From Paenibacillus sp. 1001270B_150601_E10 (GTDB lineage Bacteria; Bacillota; Bacilli; Paenibacillales; Paenibacillaceae): a stretch of DNA of 64,000 nucleotides. The translations under genes were made by a program, and so were the position numbers. The stretch lies in contig NZ_JADMOL010000001.1 of the NCBI RefSeq assembly GCF_015558675.1, positions 990,865 to 1,054,864 on the forward strand, read 5' to 3'. Below the pieces are notes generated by a model that saw only the letters and a program-made list of their open reading frames with translations, did not search any database and was not told the origin of the DNA. Of the stretch, positions 35,604 to 45,713 are shown in pieces (within the stretch, counting starts at the first letter, position 1; the number at the start of each line of letters is the position of its first letter).

Positions 35604-36299
35604 TCATAACGAGGTCTTCGGAATCCCGCCGTGCTTCATAACAGCCTCATTAAGATCCTCCAGCATGGTCTCTGTAACCTTCCCATTACCTCGTTTAATA
35701 AGAAGGACATCCACGTTTTTCTTCCCCCACTGAGCGTAAACTTGGCGTGTCGTATCAAAATACAAGTCAAGCCTCTTGCCTTTAATCTTAGCCCCAATAT
35801 CAGCCACTACACCGTAGCCGTAACCAGGCACGTACAAAATACTGCCAAGCGGAAAGATGCTAAGGTCGGCTGCAACCGTTGAAACGTAGCTCCGCTTTAC
35901 TTTAACACCTGAATAGGTAATGCCATAGGCAGGGTGTCCTGGTCGCTTGCCTGTCGATTCTTCTCCTGCCGTATAGCCGGTCGCTGTCACGTTAACCTGC
36001 TTAATAATCTGCTCATGCTGGGGAGCAAGCACCGAATCACTAAACAGCAAGGCACGGTTCGCACTAACAGAAGCAGCTGTTTCCTCTGTATCCATCTTGC
36101 CTTCTGACCGTTTATTTTGAGCTGTATTCCTTGCGTGGGTCGAAGCATGCTCTTGTATGTGGGTTTCCTTTAGCGCAATAGCCGAGGTTTCTTTCGTAAG
36201 CTGCGGTGAAGCTGCTCGAGATAGAGTGGAATACAGCATGGCTGCAACAAGCATTCCACCTAAGATTACAATCGAAGTACGCAACCTGTAACTTTTCAC
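35604..36299 (-). CDS. 3D-domain protein, YuiC-like
   Basis: 231 residues. N-terminal signal anchor ([18 protein letters not shown]), a ~75-residue hydrophilic spacer, then a 3D domain ([21 protein letters not shown] ... [18 protein letters not shown]) in which three conserved Asp residues lie. The fold is MltA-like; B. subtilis YuiC has been described as a muralytic enzyme related to stationary-phase survival proteins. Probably a wall-remodelling lytic transglycosylase outside the membrane. Confidence 0.83.
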   Translation of the reverse strand: MKSYRLRTSIVILGGMLVAAMLYSTLSRAASPQLTKETSAIALKETHIQEHASTHARNTAQNKRSEGKMDTEETAASVSANRALLFSDSVLAPQHEQIIKQVNVTATGYTAGEESTGKRPGHPAYGITYSGVKVKRSYVSTVAADLSIFPLGSILYVPGYGYGVVADIGAKIKGKRLDLYFDTTRQVYAQWGKKNVDVLLIKRGNGKVTETMLEDLNEAVMKHGGIPKTSL

Positions 36300-36450
36300 T
36301 AATCGTCACTCCAACTTTCAAAATGGTTTCCTGATGTCAATCACAATTGGACGAAGTGTTAACTTCTGGATGAATCCATATCTCTTAAACCGAAGGATAA
36401 CCATGAGGACGATAAGTTATGCATGTTGTAGCATGCGGCTGCAAAAAAAA

Positions 36451-36476
36451 GAGCACTCCCACACTGGGGAATGCTC
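36451..36476 (-). terminator. thrS terminator
   Basis: Stem GAGCATTCCC/GGGAGTGCTC on the minus strand with one G-U pair, followed by eight T. Confidence 0.92.
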
Positions 36477-36489
36477 TTCGGTCACGCAT

Positions 36490-38469
36490 CTATTTTCCTA
36501 AATAAGCTTGTTCCTTCACAGGCTGCTCAGGCACTTTACGCGAAGCAATCTCTTCACCGATCATTTGAATCGCTTCTGCGACAGTCATCATGCCGAGATC
36601 TCCTTCGCCGCGCTTACGAACGGATACAGCGTTGCCGTTCTTCTCATTCTCGCCTACAACAAGCATGTAAGCCGTCTTCTCAAGCTGCGCTTCACGAATC
36701 TTGTAGCCAAGCTTCTCATTGCGAAGATCCGCTTCTACACGGATGCCCGCATCACGGAACTGCTCTTCCACTTGCTTCGCATACTCTTCATAGTTAGGCG
36801 ATACCGGAAGAATCTTCGCTTGAACCGGTGCAAGCCATAGTGGAAGTGCGCCAGCAAAGTTCTCAAGCAAGAAAGCTGTCATGCGCTCCATTGTACTGAT
36901 AATGCCGCGGTGAATAACAACTGGGCGGTGCTTCTGGCCATCTTCTCCGACATACTCCAGCTGGAAGCGTTCAGGCAAGAGGAAGTCGAGCTGAACCGTT
37001 GACAACGTCTCTTCCTTGCCGAGCGCTGTCTTGATCTGTACGTCGAGCTTAGGACCGTAGAACGCCGCTTCGCCCTCTGCCTCGTAGAACGGAAGCTCCA
37101 TCTCTTCAGCAACTTCACGCAGCATGCGCTGGGATGTTTCCCACATCTCGTCATCTTGGAAGTACTTCTCTGTATCCTGTGGATCACGATAAGACAAGCG
37201 GAAGTTCGATTCCTTAATTCCAAAGTCAGCGTAGACTTGACGAATGAGCTTAATAACGCGAGAAAACTCTTCTTTGATCTGATCGGGTCGACAGAAGATA
37301 TGCGCATCATTCAACGTCATGGAACGCACGCGGTGAAGGCCCGTCAATGCGCCGGACATCTCATAGCGATGCATGTTGCCAAGCTCTGCTATACGGATAG
37401 GCAGCTCGCGATAGCTGTGCATCTCGCTCTTGTAGACCATCATATGATGCGGACAGTTCATAGGACGAAGAACGAGCTCTTCATTATCGAATTGCATTGG
37501 AGGGAACATATCCTCTTGATAGTGCTCCCAGTGACCAGAGATCTTGTACAACTCTACGTTCGCAAGCACTGGTGTATAGACGTGATTGTAGCCAAGTCTC
37601 TCTTCAAGATCGACAATGTAGCGCTCCATCGTGCGGCGAAGCGTGGCGCCATTTGGCAGCCAGATTGGAAGACCTTGTCCCACTTCACGAGAGAAGGTAA
37701 AGATCTTAAGCTCTTTACCAAGCTTACGATGGTCGCGCTTCTTCGCTTCTTCCAAGAAATGAAGATGCTCGTCAAGCTGCGCTTTTTTCGTAAAGGCAGT
37801 ACCGTAAATACGCTGAAGCATTTTGTTCTTTGCATCTCCGCGCCAGTAAGCGCCGGCAAGATTCAGAAGCTTGAATACTTTCAGCTTCGCAGTGCTTGGC
37901 ACGTGAGGACCACGGCAAAGGTCAAAGAATTCGCCTTGCTCGTAGATCGAGATGACAGAATCCTCAGGAAGATCGTTAATGAGCTCAAGCTTCAGCTCAT
38001 CTCCGATCTCAGTATAGATGCGAAGCGCTTCTTCGCGTGATACCTCACGACGGCGAATCGGAAGATTTTCGTTCACGATCCGCTCCATTTCTTTTTCAAT
38101 CTTAGGAAGATCCTCAGGTGTGAGGGAAATGTTCATATCGATATCGTAGTAGAAGCCGTCTTCGATAACTGGTCCGATGCCGAGCTTCACTTCCGCATCA
38201 CTGTATAGACGCTTGATCGCTTGTGCCATTAAGTGAGCTGTACTGTGGCGAATTACCTCCAGACCGTCTGCGGAATCCGGTGTCACAATCTCCACTTGTG
38301 CTCCGTCTTCCAAAGCTGTATACAGATCCACCACTTTCCCGTTCAATTTTCCTGCAATTGCACTTTTCTTGAGACCGCTGCTGATGGAAGCAGCGACGTC
38401 TTCGATTGTTGCGCCTTGCTCATACTCACGCACAGCGCCGTCAGGCAAAGAAATTCGTACCATAGACAT
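36490..38469 (-). CDS. thrS: Threonyl-tRNA synthetase
   Basis: 659 residues from ATG 38469 ([11 protein letters not shown]), GGAGG 8 nt upstream; the frame to 38490 lacks a binding site. N-terminal TGS domain, editing domain with [10 protein letters not shown] and the metal-binding region, class II catalytic core with MNCPHHM and [13 protein letters not shown]-terminal anticodon-binding domain. Expression is controlled by the T-box immediately upstream. Confidence 0.97.
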   Translation of the reverse strand: MSMVRISLPDGAVREYEQGATIEDVAASISSGLKKSAIAGKLNGKVVDLYTALEDGAQVEIVTPDSADGLEVIRHSTAHLMAQAIKRLYSDAEVKLGIGPVIEDGFYYDIDMNISLTPEDLPKIEKEMERIVNENLPIRRREVSREEALRIYTEIGDELKLELINDLPEDSVISIYEQGEFFDLCRGPHVPSTAKLKVFKLLNLAGAYWRGDAKNKMLQRIYGTAFTKKAQLDEHLHFLEEAKKRDHRKLGKELKIFTFSREVGQGLPIWLPNGATLRRTMERYIVDLEERLGYNHVYTPVLANVELYKISGHWEHYQEDMFPPMQFDNEELVLRPMNCPHHMMVYKSEMHSYRELPIRIAELGNMHRYEMSGALTGLHRVRSMTLNDAHIFCRPDQIKEEFSRVIKLIRQVYADFGIKESNFRLSYRDPQDTEKYFQDDEMWETSQRMLREVAEEMELPFYEAEGEAAFYGPKLDVQIKTALGKEETLSTVQLDFLLPERFQLEYVGEDGQKHRPVVIHRGIISTMERMTAFLLENFAGALPLWLAPVQAKILPVSPNYEEYAKQVEEQFRDAGIRVEADLRNEKLGYKIREAQLEKTAYMLVVGENEKNGNAVSVRKRGEGDLGMMTVAEAIQMIGEEIASRKVPEQPVKEQAYLGK

Positions 38470-38501
38470 GTTTGTAGCCTCCAGTTCCATAATCTAAACA
38501 A

Positions 38502-38848
38502 AATAAAAAACACCCGTCCGCAAAAAGGGACGAGTGTTGATAGCTAACCCGTGGTTCCACCCTCATTCGACCAAAACCCTATTGAATCGTCGATGTGTGA
38601 TCCAAAATGGCATATGATCCTTGAGCATTCGCTAACGGGAATGAACCGTTGATTGATACTAATTACAGCCATCAGAGCGGTAGCTGCTCCGGGCAAAATT
38701 CCCAATCAAAGCTCAGAAGTGGTAATCGCAAGCGTAATCCGTAAGGAGATCTCAGCCTTGTCTCCTCTCTCTGCAACGGCTCCATCCTGCCATCATGTCT
38801 TCTTCAACGCCATATCCATAAAAGAGTCCAGTGCTCTTTACTAATAAT
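38502..38848 (-). promoter_or_regulatory. T-box riboswitch leader of thrS
   Basis: The T-box core AGGGTGGAACCACGG is at 38563-38549 on the minus strand. Immediately downstream a terminator hairpin (ACACTCGTCC ... GGACGGGTGT, 38537-38510) ends in TTTTTTATTTT. The ~280-nt upstream part contains Stem I; a likely ACC threonine specifier is at 38723-38721. Uncharged tRNA-Thr would stabilise the antiterminator and permit thrS transcription. Confidence 0.92.
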
Positions 38849-38855
38849 ATGGCAT

Positions 38856-38885
38856 ATTATATGCGATTTAATAGGACAAGGTCAA
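38856..38885 (-). promoter_or_regulatory. thrS promoter
   Basis: Minus strand TTGACC, 18-bp spacer, TATAAT. The predicted start (~38849) coincides with the start of the T-box leader. Confidence 0.8.
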
Positions 38886-38904
38886 GTCCTTTCCAGTCTT
38901 TTCA

Positions 38905-39837
38905 CTAATGCTGCACATCAATGACTTGATCTTGGGGCTTCCATCCAGGCGATAAATACGATTCACAGGAGCTGCAAAAATCGCATACCTGTACGCGTGT
39001 ATCAAAGATCTGCTGGATCGTCTTAATGACTTGAGAGTCTTTTTCCCGAGTATGAATGACAATATGTCCTGGAGAGACATTGATGAGCGTGCTCACAATC
39101 ATATCCTCCATCTCCATATCGCAATCGATCATTTCGACGATCATCCCCTCAACAACATGTGAGGGTTCAAGCGGCTCCCATTTTTCGTTAAGGAGGAAAA
39201 ATTCATGCCCGCCTTTGTGGAGAAGATGCGCTAACGGAATCTTCGTGTCCTGAATAAATACAAAGTATTTCAGAAGTCCGATAAACTCCTGATACTGACG
39301 TTCAAGCACATATTCGTCCACTGCATAATCCACAACTTCACGAAGCTCGGACAAATAGTTGTCCAAGCGAAAGCGTATAAAGCCTTCCAGATGGAGCGAA
39401 GTATGCTCCTCCAAGTACTTATTCAGCGCACGGCTCAGCTTCGTCTTGCGGCGCTGTCTGCTTTCCGTGCTTTGCAGTTCTTCATGCCCATTTAACAGTT
39501 GAAGGCAGTAATCCTCAATCTTCCCTCTCTCCTGTGGATCCAGATACCGCTCTTTATCCAATAAAGCTCGAATGAGTGGTTCTTCTTTTGTAACTAAGAT
39601 GTACTCCGCCAGCGCGCGCGAGGCACGGTTCCACACTTCCTGACCATGAAGACTCAGCTGAAAGCCGGGTAGCTGACCTACACAAGTGACTCCGGATACG
39701 GACGAAGCTTCAAACGTCTCTAAAGTCACGCCGCACGGATGTTTATGTAAATCGCCCAATTCTAGCTCAAGAAGCGCAATCAAGGAAGGGATTTGTGGAT
39801 CGGACTGATTCGGAATCGTTATCGTGAACAGCTCCAT
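38905..39837 (-). CDS. ytxC: Sporulation protein YtxC family
   Basis: 310 residues, soluble and acidic, with the family core FIRFRLDNYLSELREVVDYAVDEYVLERQYQEF. A C-terminal CDFC...C motif may bind metal. In Bacillus ytxC also sits next to thrS, so synteny supports the call. It is annotated as a putative sporulation protein of unknown biochemical role. The thrS promoter lies just beyond its stop codon. Confidence 0.85.
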   Translation of the reverse strand: MELFTITIPNQSDPQIPSLIALLELELGDLHKHPCGVTLETFEASSVSGVTCVGQLPGFQLSLHGQEVWNRASRALAEYILVTKEEPLIRALLDKERYLDPQERGKIEDYCLQLLNGHEELQSTESRQRRKTKLSRALNKYLEEHTSLHLEGFIRFRLDNYLSELREVVDYAVDEYVLERQYQEFIGLLKYFVFIQDTKIPLAHLLHKGGHEFFLLNEKWEPLEPSHVVEGMIVEMIDCDMEMEDMIVSTLINVSPGHIVIHTREKDSQVIKTIQQIFDTRVQVCDFCSSCESYLSPGWKPQDQVIDVQH

Positions 39838-40106
39838 GAACTCACTCCTTTCTGTTCCTTATTAAGTATATGGGAGGCAGAAATGAGATATACGAAGAGC
39901 GGTATGGTAATCTGTTCAGTCGTTGACAGCAACAGTAAATGAATGCGTTCAATGATGAAGATACGTGTGCATGCGCAACTACGTTTCATGACTTCGTTTT
40001 GTGACAGCTGCGTTATTGAAAAGTATTCATACACATACTAAAAACCATACTCGTCATCCTTATTGCATCATCAGTACCTTTCTCGACAGCGTGATCCTGA
40101 TAAAAA
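39838..40106. other. Intergenic stretch without a gene
   Basis: Between the ytxC start and the mqnC terminator. I found no ORF with a ribosome binding site; part of it must hold the ytxC promoter but no clear hexamers stood out. Confidence 0.5.
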
Positions 40107-40148
40107 AAGCGCGCTGAATTCAGTTTACGAACTGAATTTAGCACGCTT
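40107..40148 (-). terminator. mqnC terminator
   Basis: A ~17-bp stem centred on ACTGAATT/AATTCAGT with GCGTGC/GCGCGC outer pairs, followed on the minus strand by TTTTTTT. Confidence 0.9.
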
Positions 40149-40197
40149 CTATGAGAAGCCATCGCCTAATGGAATCAAGCTGAGGCTTTTATTGATA

Positions 40198-41349
40198 TTA
40201 GTTCTGCATAATAAAATCGCGTTCCACGCTTCCAGTGACATCGTCAAATACTTTCAGGATGTCATAGCGCGTATTGCGCTGCGCAGGAATCTTGCCTGCT
40301 TCACGGATATGACGAAGGATGCTCTCGATGTTCACTTTATGCGTTGTGCCTGCTGCAGACACGACATTCTCCTCAATCATGGTGCTTCCAAAGTCATTGC
40401 AGCCAAAGCTTAGCGTCTTCTTGCCAATCTCAGGTCCCATTGTTACCCAAGAGGACTGGAAGTTAGGAATATTGTCGAGATATAGGCGGCTGATCGCCAG
40501 CGTCTTCAAATATTCTTCAGGTGTCGCACGCTCGGTCTTCTTCATGTTTGTATTGTCTGGCTGGAATGTCCAAGGGATGAACGCCAAGAAGCCTTTAGAA
40601 GGATACTCGTTATGGATGCACTCGTCTTGGGCGGTACGGACACGTTCCAAGTGAAGAGCACGCTCATCCACGCCTTCGCCGAAGCCGATAACCATCGTTG
40701 CCGTTGTGTTCATTCCAATCTTGTGAGCGGTCTGCATGACATCCATCCAATCACGCCAGGAGCCCTTCAAACGGCTGATTTTGCGGCGCGTGCGGTCATC
40801 AAGAATCTCTGCTCCGCCACCAGGAAGGGAATCCAAGCCGGCAGCATGAATCTCTCTAACAACTTCTTCAAGCGGCAAACCCTCGGATACTTCCTTCATC
40901 TTCATAATCTCTGCTGGAGAGAAGGAATGCATCGTAATGTCAGGGAAGCGCTGCTTAATCTCTCGCAACAGATTCGTATAGTAGCTAAACGGCAGGTTCG
41001 GATTCGTGCCGCCTTGCATAAGAATCTCCGTGCCGCCAACGTCAATCGTTTCCTGGATCTTTTGGAAAATAACCTCGTTAGGAAGAACGTAGCCTTCCTT
41101 GGAGCCTGGTGCACGATAGAATGCACAGAAGCGGCAATACACGTCACAGACATTCGTATAGTTAATATTGCGCCCAATTACAAAGGTAGCAATCGGATCT
41201 GGATGCCATTTCAGCATGATCTGATTTGCTGCATGTCCCATTTTTTCAATCTGATCGGATTCGAACAGCGTCACACATTCTTCTGTAGTGATGCGCTCGC
41301 CGCGAACGGCTTTGTCTAGTATGCGATCTACCGGTGAACTCATTCTCAC
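40198..41349 (-). CDS. mqnC: Cyclic dehypoxanthinyl futalosine synthase (radical SAM)
   Basis: 383 residues if started at GTG 41349, where GAGG is 8 nt upstream; ATG 41343 is also possible. The 4Fe-4S motif CDVYCRFC is within NVCDVYCRFCAFYRAPGS, followed by EILMQGGTNPNLP and SLPGGGAEIL, diagnostic of MqnC. It cyclises dehypoxanthine futalosine in the futalosine route to menaquinone. Bacillus subtilis uses the classical Men pathway; several Paenibacillaceae carry mqn genes. No other mqn gene is in the window. Confidence 0.92.
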   Translation of the reverse strand: MRMSSPVDRILDKAVRGERITTEECVTLFESDQIEKMGHAANQIMLKWHPDPIATFVIGRNINYTNVCDVYCRFCAFYRAPGSKEGYVLPNEVIFQKIQETIDVGGTEILMQGGTNPNLPFSYYTNLLREIKQRFPDITMHSFSPAEIMKMKEVSEGLPLEEVVREIHAAGLDSLPGGGAEILDDRTRRKISRLKGSWRDWMDVMQTAHKIGMNTTATMVIGFGEGVDERALHLERVRTAQDECIHNEYPSKGFLAFIPWTFQPDNTNMKKTERATPEEYLKTLAISRLYLDNIPNFQSSWVTMGPEIGKKTLSFGCNDFGSTMIEENVVSAAGTTHKVNIESILRHIREAGKIPAQRNTRYDILKVFDDVTGSVERDFIMQN

Positions 41350-41562
41350 CGTCACTTCCTCTCGTCTTATATCGTTAGATTTCATCGTCTCGGACTAGCG
41401 CCCTGCAGGTCGTATGATGTAGCTATATTCCATGATCATTCTGGATATGATTGGAATAAGCATCATTTCACGTTCATCTTTCATCGTAACATAGATTGGA
41501 CGGCATGAATACCCTCTCTTCCGGCAATTAAACCCAGTCCTTCTCGCCTGATGAAACGGAAA

Positions 41563-41618
41563 CACCGCCTAAGGATACACCTTTGCAGCGGCCTGCAAAT
41601 GGGGTTTCTTAAGCGGTG
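41563..41618. other. Two-tier hairpin between mqnC and metC
   Basis: Outer arms CACCGCCTAAG (41563-41573) and CTTAAGCGGTG (41608-41618) form an 11-bp stem with one G-U pair. Inside, TTTGCAG (41582-41588) and CTGCAAA (41593-41599) form a second perfect stem. No T-run follows on either strand. A further GGTAGTG/CACTACC hairpin lies at ~41646-41662, nearer metC. Confidence 0.6.
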
Positions 41619-41690
41619 CATTAGATATAGCAGTTGTTTGATAATGGTAGTGATCCACTACCCATTCTCAATCTTAAATGAATTGAACGA

Positions 41691-42878
41691 TTATTCCACG
41701 CTTAACGCCTGATCCAAGTCAGCAAGCAAATCCTCTATATGCTCAAGGCCTACGGAGAATCGGAGCAATCCGTCAGTAATGCCTCGCTCCGCACGCACTT
41801 CCTTAGGCATTGCTGCATGGGACATCATAGCGGGATAGGACAGAATGCTTTCAACTGCGCCTAGACTCACGGCTACAAGCGGAAGTCGAACCTGGTTTAG
41901 CACCTGCTTCGCTCGCTCGCCAGAACCTACGTCAAAGGAGACGACCGCACCATAGCCGGAGGACTGGCGCTCCTGAATCTCACGGCCTGGATGATCGGCC
42001 AAGCCAGGATAATAGACCTTCACGATATCCTTGCGAGCGCTCAACCATTCTGCAAGACGCTTGGCGCTTTCCTCACTGTGTCTCATGCGAGCTTCCAGCG
42101 TCTTCATGCCGCGCATCAAGAGCCAGCTGTCTTGGACGCCCAGAACCGTGCCCAGACCATTTTGCAGCATTTTTACGCGAGCGCCAAGCTCTTCATCCTT
42201 CGTAACGACAAGTCCTGCGAGCACGTCACTATGACCGCCAAGGAACTTTGTTGCACTATGGATCACGATGTCCACACCAAGCTCGAGCGGACGCTGATGA
42301 TACGGAGTCATAAACGTATTATCCAATAGCGTAATAAGACCTTGTTCTTTTGCCCACGCAGCCACCGCGCCAATATCGGTGATTTTTAGTGTTGGGTTAG
42401 ATGGAGTCTCGATGTAGACGCCCTTCGTATTGGTTCGAATGGCCGCCTTCACCTGTTCCAAATCCGTCATGTCAACAAAGGTCACTTCCAATTGGAATCG
42501 ATTCAGAATCGATGTAAGCAATCGATACGTGCCTCCGTATACATCCTCTGTCACGATGACATGGTCTCCTGCGGAAAAGAGCATAAAGGAGGCTGAAATT
42601 GCCGCCATGCCGGAGGCAAAGGCAAAGCCTCTCGTGCCGCCCTCTAATACAGTAATGTATTGTTCAAGCGCTTCTCTCGTCGGGTTGCCAGAACGCGAAT
42701 AGTCATGCTTTGGAGGGTTGTATATATCCTCGTGATGGAAGGTTGTCGCTTGAATAATCGGCACGCTGGAAGCTCCAGTATGCTCGCATATTTCACTGCC
42801 AAAATGAATCAAGCGTGTGGCAAATCGATCTTGTGATGCGCCGTTTCCTTTTGATTGTGATGAATGTGATTCACTCAT
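41691..42878 (-). CDS. metC: Cystathionine beta-lyase
   Basis: 395 residues from ATG 42878 (MSESHSSQSKG), AAAGGGGTG upstream and 4 nt after the metI stop. Cys/Met-metabolism PLP enzyme: FASGMAAISA, DNTFMTP, PLP lysine in IHSATKFLGGHSD. By order in the operon and similarity it is the lyase converting cystathionine to homocysteine; related gamma-lyases cannot be excluded from sequence alone. Last gene of S-box-metA-metI-metC. Confidence 0.85.
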   Translation of the reverse strand: MSESHSSQSKGNGASQDRFATRLIHFGSEICEHTGASSVPIIQATTFHHEDIYNPPKHDYSRSGNPTREALEQYITVLEGGTRGFAFASGMAAISASFMLFSAGDHVIVTEDVYGGTYRLLTSILNRFQLEVTFVDMTDLEQVKAAIRTNTKGVYIETPSNPTLKITDIGAVAAWAKEQGLITLLDNTFMTPYHQRPLELGVDIVIHSATKFLGGHSDVLAGLVVTKDEELGARVKMLQNGLGTVLGVQDSWLLMRGMKTLEARMRHSEESAKRLAEWLSARKDIVKVYYPGLADHPGREIQERQSSGYGAVVSFDVGSGERAKQVLNQVRLPLVAVSLGAVESILSYPAMMSHAAMPKEVRAERGITDGLLRFSVGLEHIEDLLADLDQALSVE

Positions 42879-42882
42879 GCTC

Positions 42883-44091
42883 TTACACCCCTTTTCCTTC
42901 CGCAACCTGTTCCTGCTCGACCTCTGCTTTTGCTGCGCTAAGCGCCTGCTTCAAGTCAGCAATCAGATCCTCGACGTGTTCGATCCCAACAGAAAAGCGA
43001 AGCAGGCGATCATCTACCCCTACTGCCTCACGAATCTCAAGCGGAATGTCTGCATGCGTCTGCACAGCTGGATAAGTCATAAGGGATTCAACGCCGCCAA
43101 GGCTCTCGGCAAATGCAATCAGCTTAATATGTCTAAGAATCGGCTCCACATAGCGCGCATCCTTCAAGCGGAATGAGAAGATGCCAGTGTTGCCCGACGA
43201 TTGCTTGCACTGAATCTCATAGTTCGGATGGTCAGGAAGAGCGGGGTAATACACGGCTTCGATGGCTTCATGCTCTTTCAGCCAACAGGCAATATGCGTT
43301 GCGTTGTGCTCGTGGCGCTCCATGCGAAGCGCTAGCGTCTTCATGCCTCTCATCAACTGATAGGAATCCGATGGCCCTAGCACTGCACCAATGGAATTGT
43401 GCAGGAAGAACATTTGCTCCGACAATTCCTTTCCCTTTGTGACGATAATGCCAGCCAAGACATCATTGTGTCCGCCTAGATATTTCGTCGCACTGTGAAC
43501 CACAATGTCAGCGCCAAGCTCGATTGGACGCTGGAAGAATGGCGTAAGCAGCGTGTTGTCTACAATGGTTAGAATATCATAGGATTTCGCCCACGCAGCA
43601 GCTCTCTCGATATCTGTAATCATCATCAGCGGGTTTGTTGGCGTCTCAATGAAAATCGCTTTGGTTGAAGGTATTCTTGCCGCTTCTACTGCATCCATAT
43701 CATTAGTGTCAACATAGGAAGCAGAAATGCCAAAGCGGGACAGAAGCTGCTCTAACATGCGATATGTTCCACCGTAAAGATCTAGGGAGACGATTAAGTG
43801 ATCGCCTTGACTAAACAAAGCAAATACAGTCTGAAGCGCCGCCATGCCTGAACTGCAGGCGAATCCAGCATCCCCGCGCTCAAGAAGTGCAGAAGCCTCC
43901 TCAAGCACCGCGCGTGTTGGGTTTTTCGTACGTGTATAATCAAATCCTGTGCTCTGTCCAAGCTTCGGATGTCGATAGGCAGTTGCTTGGTAAATCGGAA
44001 AATTGATGGCCCCTGTCTTCGGATCATGAATCGATCCGATTTGGGCTAACTGACTTTCAATACGGTAAGACAATTCATCACGTTCAATCAT
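42883..44091 (-). CDS. metI: Cystathionine gamma-synthase / O-acetylhomoserine thiolyase
   Basis: 402 residues. CSSGMAALQTVF, DNTLLTPFFQRP and PLP lysine in VHSATKYLGGHND. It starts 2 nt after the metA stop with AGGTG inside metA. The pairing with metC mirrors B. subtilis metIC. It would join acyl-homoserine from MetA with cysteine to cystathionine, or with sulfide directly to homocysteine. Confidence 0.88.
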   Translation of the reverse strand: MIERDELSYRIESQLAQIGSIHDPKTGAINFPIYQATAYRHPKLGQSTGFDYTRTKNPTRAVLEEASALLERGDAGFACSSGMAALQTVFALFSQGDHLIVSLDLYGGTYRMLEQLLSRFGISASYVDTNDMDAVEAARIPSTKAIFIETPTNPLMMITDIERAAAWAKSYDILTIVDNTLLTPFFQRPIELGADIVVHSATKYLGGHNDVLAGIIVTKGKELSEQMFFLHNSIGAVLGPSDSYQLMRGMKTLALRMERHEHNATHIACWLKEHEAIEAVYYPALPDHPNYEIQCKQSSGNTGIFSFRLKDARYVEPILRHIKLIAFAESLGGVESLMTYPAVQTHADIPLEIREAVGVDDRLLRFSVGIEHVEDLIADLKQALSAAKAEVEQEQVAEGKGV

Positions 44092-44093
44092 GT

Positions 44094-45035
44094 TTACACA
44101 CCTGCACTTTCTTTATTCGAGCTTACAGAGCCAAGGACATATGGTGTCTCTTGATATACGTAGTAGTTGAGCCAATTTGAGAATAGTAGGTTGGCATGGG
44201 CTCTCCATGTCGAGCGCGGCGTTCTAGTAGGATCGTTATTCGGATAATAGTTGTATGGAATCTCCATTTCCATACCCTTTGCAATATCTCGATCATATTC
44301 CCACTTCAGGGTACAGGCATCATATTCGGAATGGCCTGTAACGAAAATGTGCTTGCCATCAAAGCTTGATACCAAATACACACCAGCCTCTTCAGACTCG
44401 GACAAGATTTCAAGCTGAGAAACCTTCTCGATGTCCTCTCTGCGCACCTCCGTGTGTCTCGACTGGGGCACAAGGAATGATTCATCAAAGCCTCTAGTCA
44501 GCTTTACATTTTCCTTTGTTAAGTAGTGATAGAAAACACCGAATACTTTCTTCTCAAGCGGATGCTTCGGTACCCCGTAGTGATAGTACAGACCAGCCTG
44601 TGAGGCCCAACAGATGTAAAGCGTTGAAGTGACGTTGCGGTCAGCCCACTCCATAATCTTGCACAACTCATTCCAGTAGGTGACTTCTTCAAAATTCATC
44701 TGCTCAACTGGTGCACCTGTGATAATCATACCGTCAAACTGCTCGTGCTCAATATCATCGAATGTCTTATAGAAGCTTGATAGATGCTCAACGGAAGTAT
44801 TCTTCGACTGATGCGTAACGGGATGGAGCAGCGTCACTTCCACTTGGAGTGGTGAATTGCCGAGTAGGCGGAGCAACTGTGTCTCCGTTGTTTCTTTAGT
44901 CGGCATCAAGTTCAAGACAACAATGCGCAGCGGACGGATATCCTGCGAGTAAGCTCGAGAATCGTCCATTACGAAAATGTTCTCCTGAGTCAAAATTTCT
45001 TTAGCCGGCAGATGATCTGGAATTTTAATCGGCAT
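44094..45035 (-). CDS. metA: Homoserine O-acyltransferase (MetA family)
   Basis: 313 residues. Class I glutamine amidotransferase-like fold with catalytic Cys in [16 protein letters not shown], His in FVTGHSEYD and [12 protein letters not shown]. Most Bacillota MetA proteins use acetyl-CoA despite the succinyl name. First gene of the methionine operon, directly downstream of the S-box. Confidence 0.94.
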   Translation of the reverse strand: MPIKIPDHLPAKEILTQENIFVMDDSRAYSQDIRPLRIVVLNLMPTKETTETQLLRLLGNSPLQVEVTLLHPVTHQSKNTSVEHLSSFYKTFDDIEHEQFDGMIITGAPVEQMNFEEVTYWNELCKIMEWADRNVTSTLYICWASQAGLYYHYGVPKHPLEKKVFGVFYHYLTKENVKLTRGFDESFLVPQSRHTEVRREDIEKVSQLEILSESEEAGVYLVSSFDGKHIFVTGHSEYDACTLKWEYDRDIAKGMEMEIPYNYYPNNDPTRTPRSTWRAHANLLFSNWLNYYVYQETPYVLGSVSSNKESAGV

Positions 45036-45154
45036 GACGAACTCCTCCTTGTCTTTGTATAAGTAATTCCAACCATCGTATAAGCATGTACCAGAATTCA
45101 GATTGAGGCTCTTAGCGGTTCGAGAGTTGTACCGTAGAAGTCTAGATGTACTAA

Positions 45155-45338
45155 AAAGACCCTTTCCCAGCAGTATGAGAAAGGGTCACATTATCATGTG
45201 TTAGGTCCCTCTCATCTGTCAGCAACAGGTTGCAATACCTGATCGCTGCAAGAATTAGCACCGCTGCGTTAACGTTACGCTAACGCCGGTTGCCGGGCTT
45301 CATCGGGCTTGTCCCTCCACCTGCTCTTGATAAGAATG
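45155..45338 (-). promoter_or_regulatory. SAM-I (S-box) riboswitch of the metA-metI-metC operon
   Basis: Minus strand shows the conserved 5' core TTATCAAGAGCAGGTGGAGG from ~45334, GCCCGATGAAGCCCGGCAACC after it, and the closing GATGAGAGG at ~45212. The expression platform is a terminator with GACCCTTTC/GGAAAGGGTC arms (45187-45159) and TTTTT. High SAM should terminate transcription before metA. Confidence 0.96.
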
Positions 45339-45378
45339 CCGTATACGTATTTGATTGGTTATTTTTCACTTGGTAATA

Positions 45379-45407
45379 ATTTAATCTATTGTCATCCATT
45401 TAGTCAA
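45379..45407 (-). promoter_or_regulatory. metA operon promoter
   Basis: Minus strand TTGACT, 17-bp spacer, TTAAAT, ~35 bp before the S-box. Confidence 0.65.
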
Positions 45408-45470
45408 GAGTGAAATCACCATATTCCGTCGTTAACATATGATAGGATAAGGAGTGAGCTCTTTTTTTCC

Positions 45471-45499
45471 TTGAAAGACAATAGGACAGCCCGTATACT
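45471..45499 (+). promoter_or_regulatory. corA promoter
   Basis: TTGAAA (45471-45476), 17-bp spacer, TATACT (45494-45499). The predicted start near 45506 leaves a ~320-nt leader before the corA ATG. Confidence 0.65.
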
Positions 45500-45536
45500 A
45501 AACGAAGTGCCTTGGTGCACTAATTTTTGATTTATG

Positions 45537-45688
45537 AGGTGATTTCGGATGGATGGCGACCCGAGGCAGTGCCGAGGTGAGAACACACAACCGAATATGA
45601 CGATTCGACAAGATCATGAGCGTAGATGCAGCGAGAACGTCGTATGTCGTTTGCAGGCCCAATCGTTTCATTCCGGCGAATATCACCT
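45537..45688 (+). promoter_or_regulatory. Structured leader RNA of corA
   Basis: AGGTGAT (45537-45543) pairs with ATCACCT (45682-45688), and pairing extends through TTCG/CGAA with one bulge, closing a ~150-nt domain. Internal hairpins include CGAAT/ATTCG (near 45592-45607). The 5' arm contains the ribosome binding site of the small ORF below. I do not recognise it as the M-box: the GGTGAGGCTCCT and GCTCTACG cores are absent. A ligand- or translation-responsive leader is possible. Confidence 0.5.
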
Positions 45689-45713
45689 GAATGCAGCTGT
45701 ATGGTCTTCTTAA
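45549..45713 (+). CDS. Possible 54-residue leader ORF upstream of corA
   Basis: ATG 45549 with GAGGTGA 5-6 nt upstream and TAA at 45711. The product begins MDGDPRQCRGENTQPN, is hydrophilic and Arg/Cys-containing, and has no recognisable domain. Its binding site is buried in the closing stem of the leader. It could be a regulatory leader peptide or merely a chance frame. Confidence 0.35.
   Translation: MDGDPRQCRGENTQPNMTIRQDHERRCSENVVCRLQAQSFHSGEYHLNAAVWSS

Noticed and set aside
37156-38040. 294-codon frame opposite thrS
   Set aside because: Lies wholly antisense to conserved thrS codons and lacks a ribosome binding site; a shadow of codon bias.
40612-41319. 235-codon frame opposite mqnC
   Set aside because: Antisense to a clearly conserved enzyme, no start signals.
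45537-45688. corA leader as an M-box riboswitch
   Set aside because: Conserved GGTGAGGCTCCT, GCTGCTGCCC and GCTCTACG segments of the M-box were not found, so the known class is not claimed.
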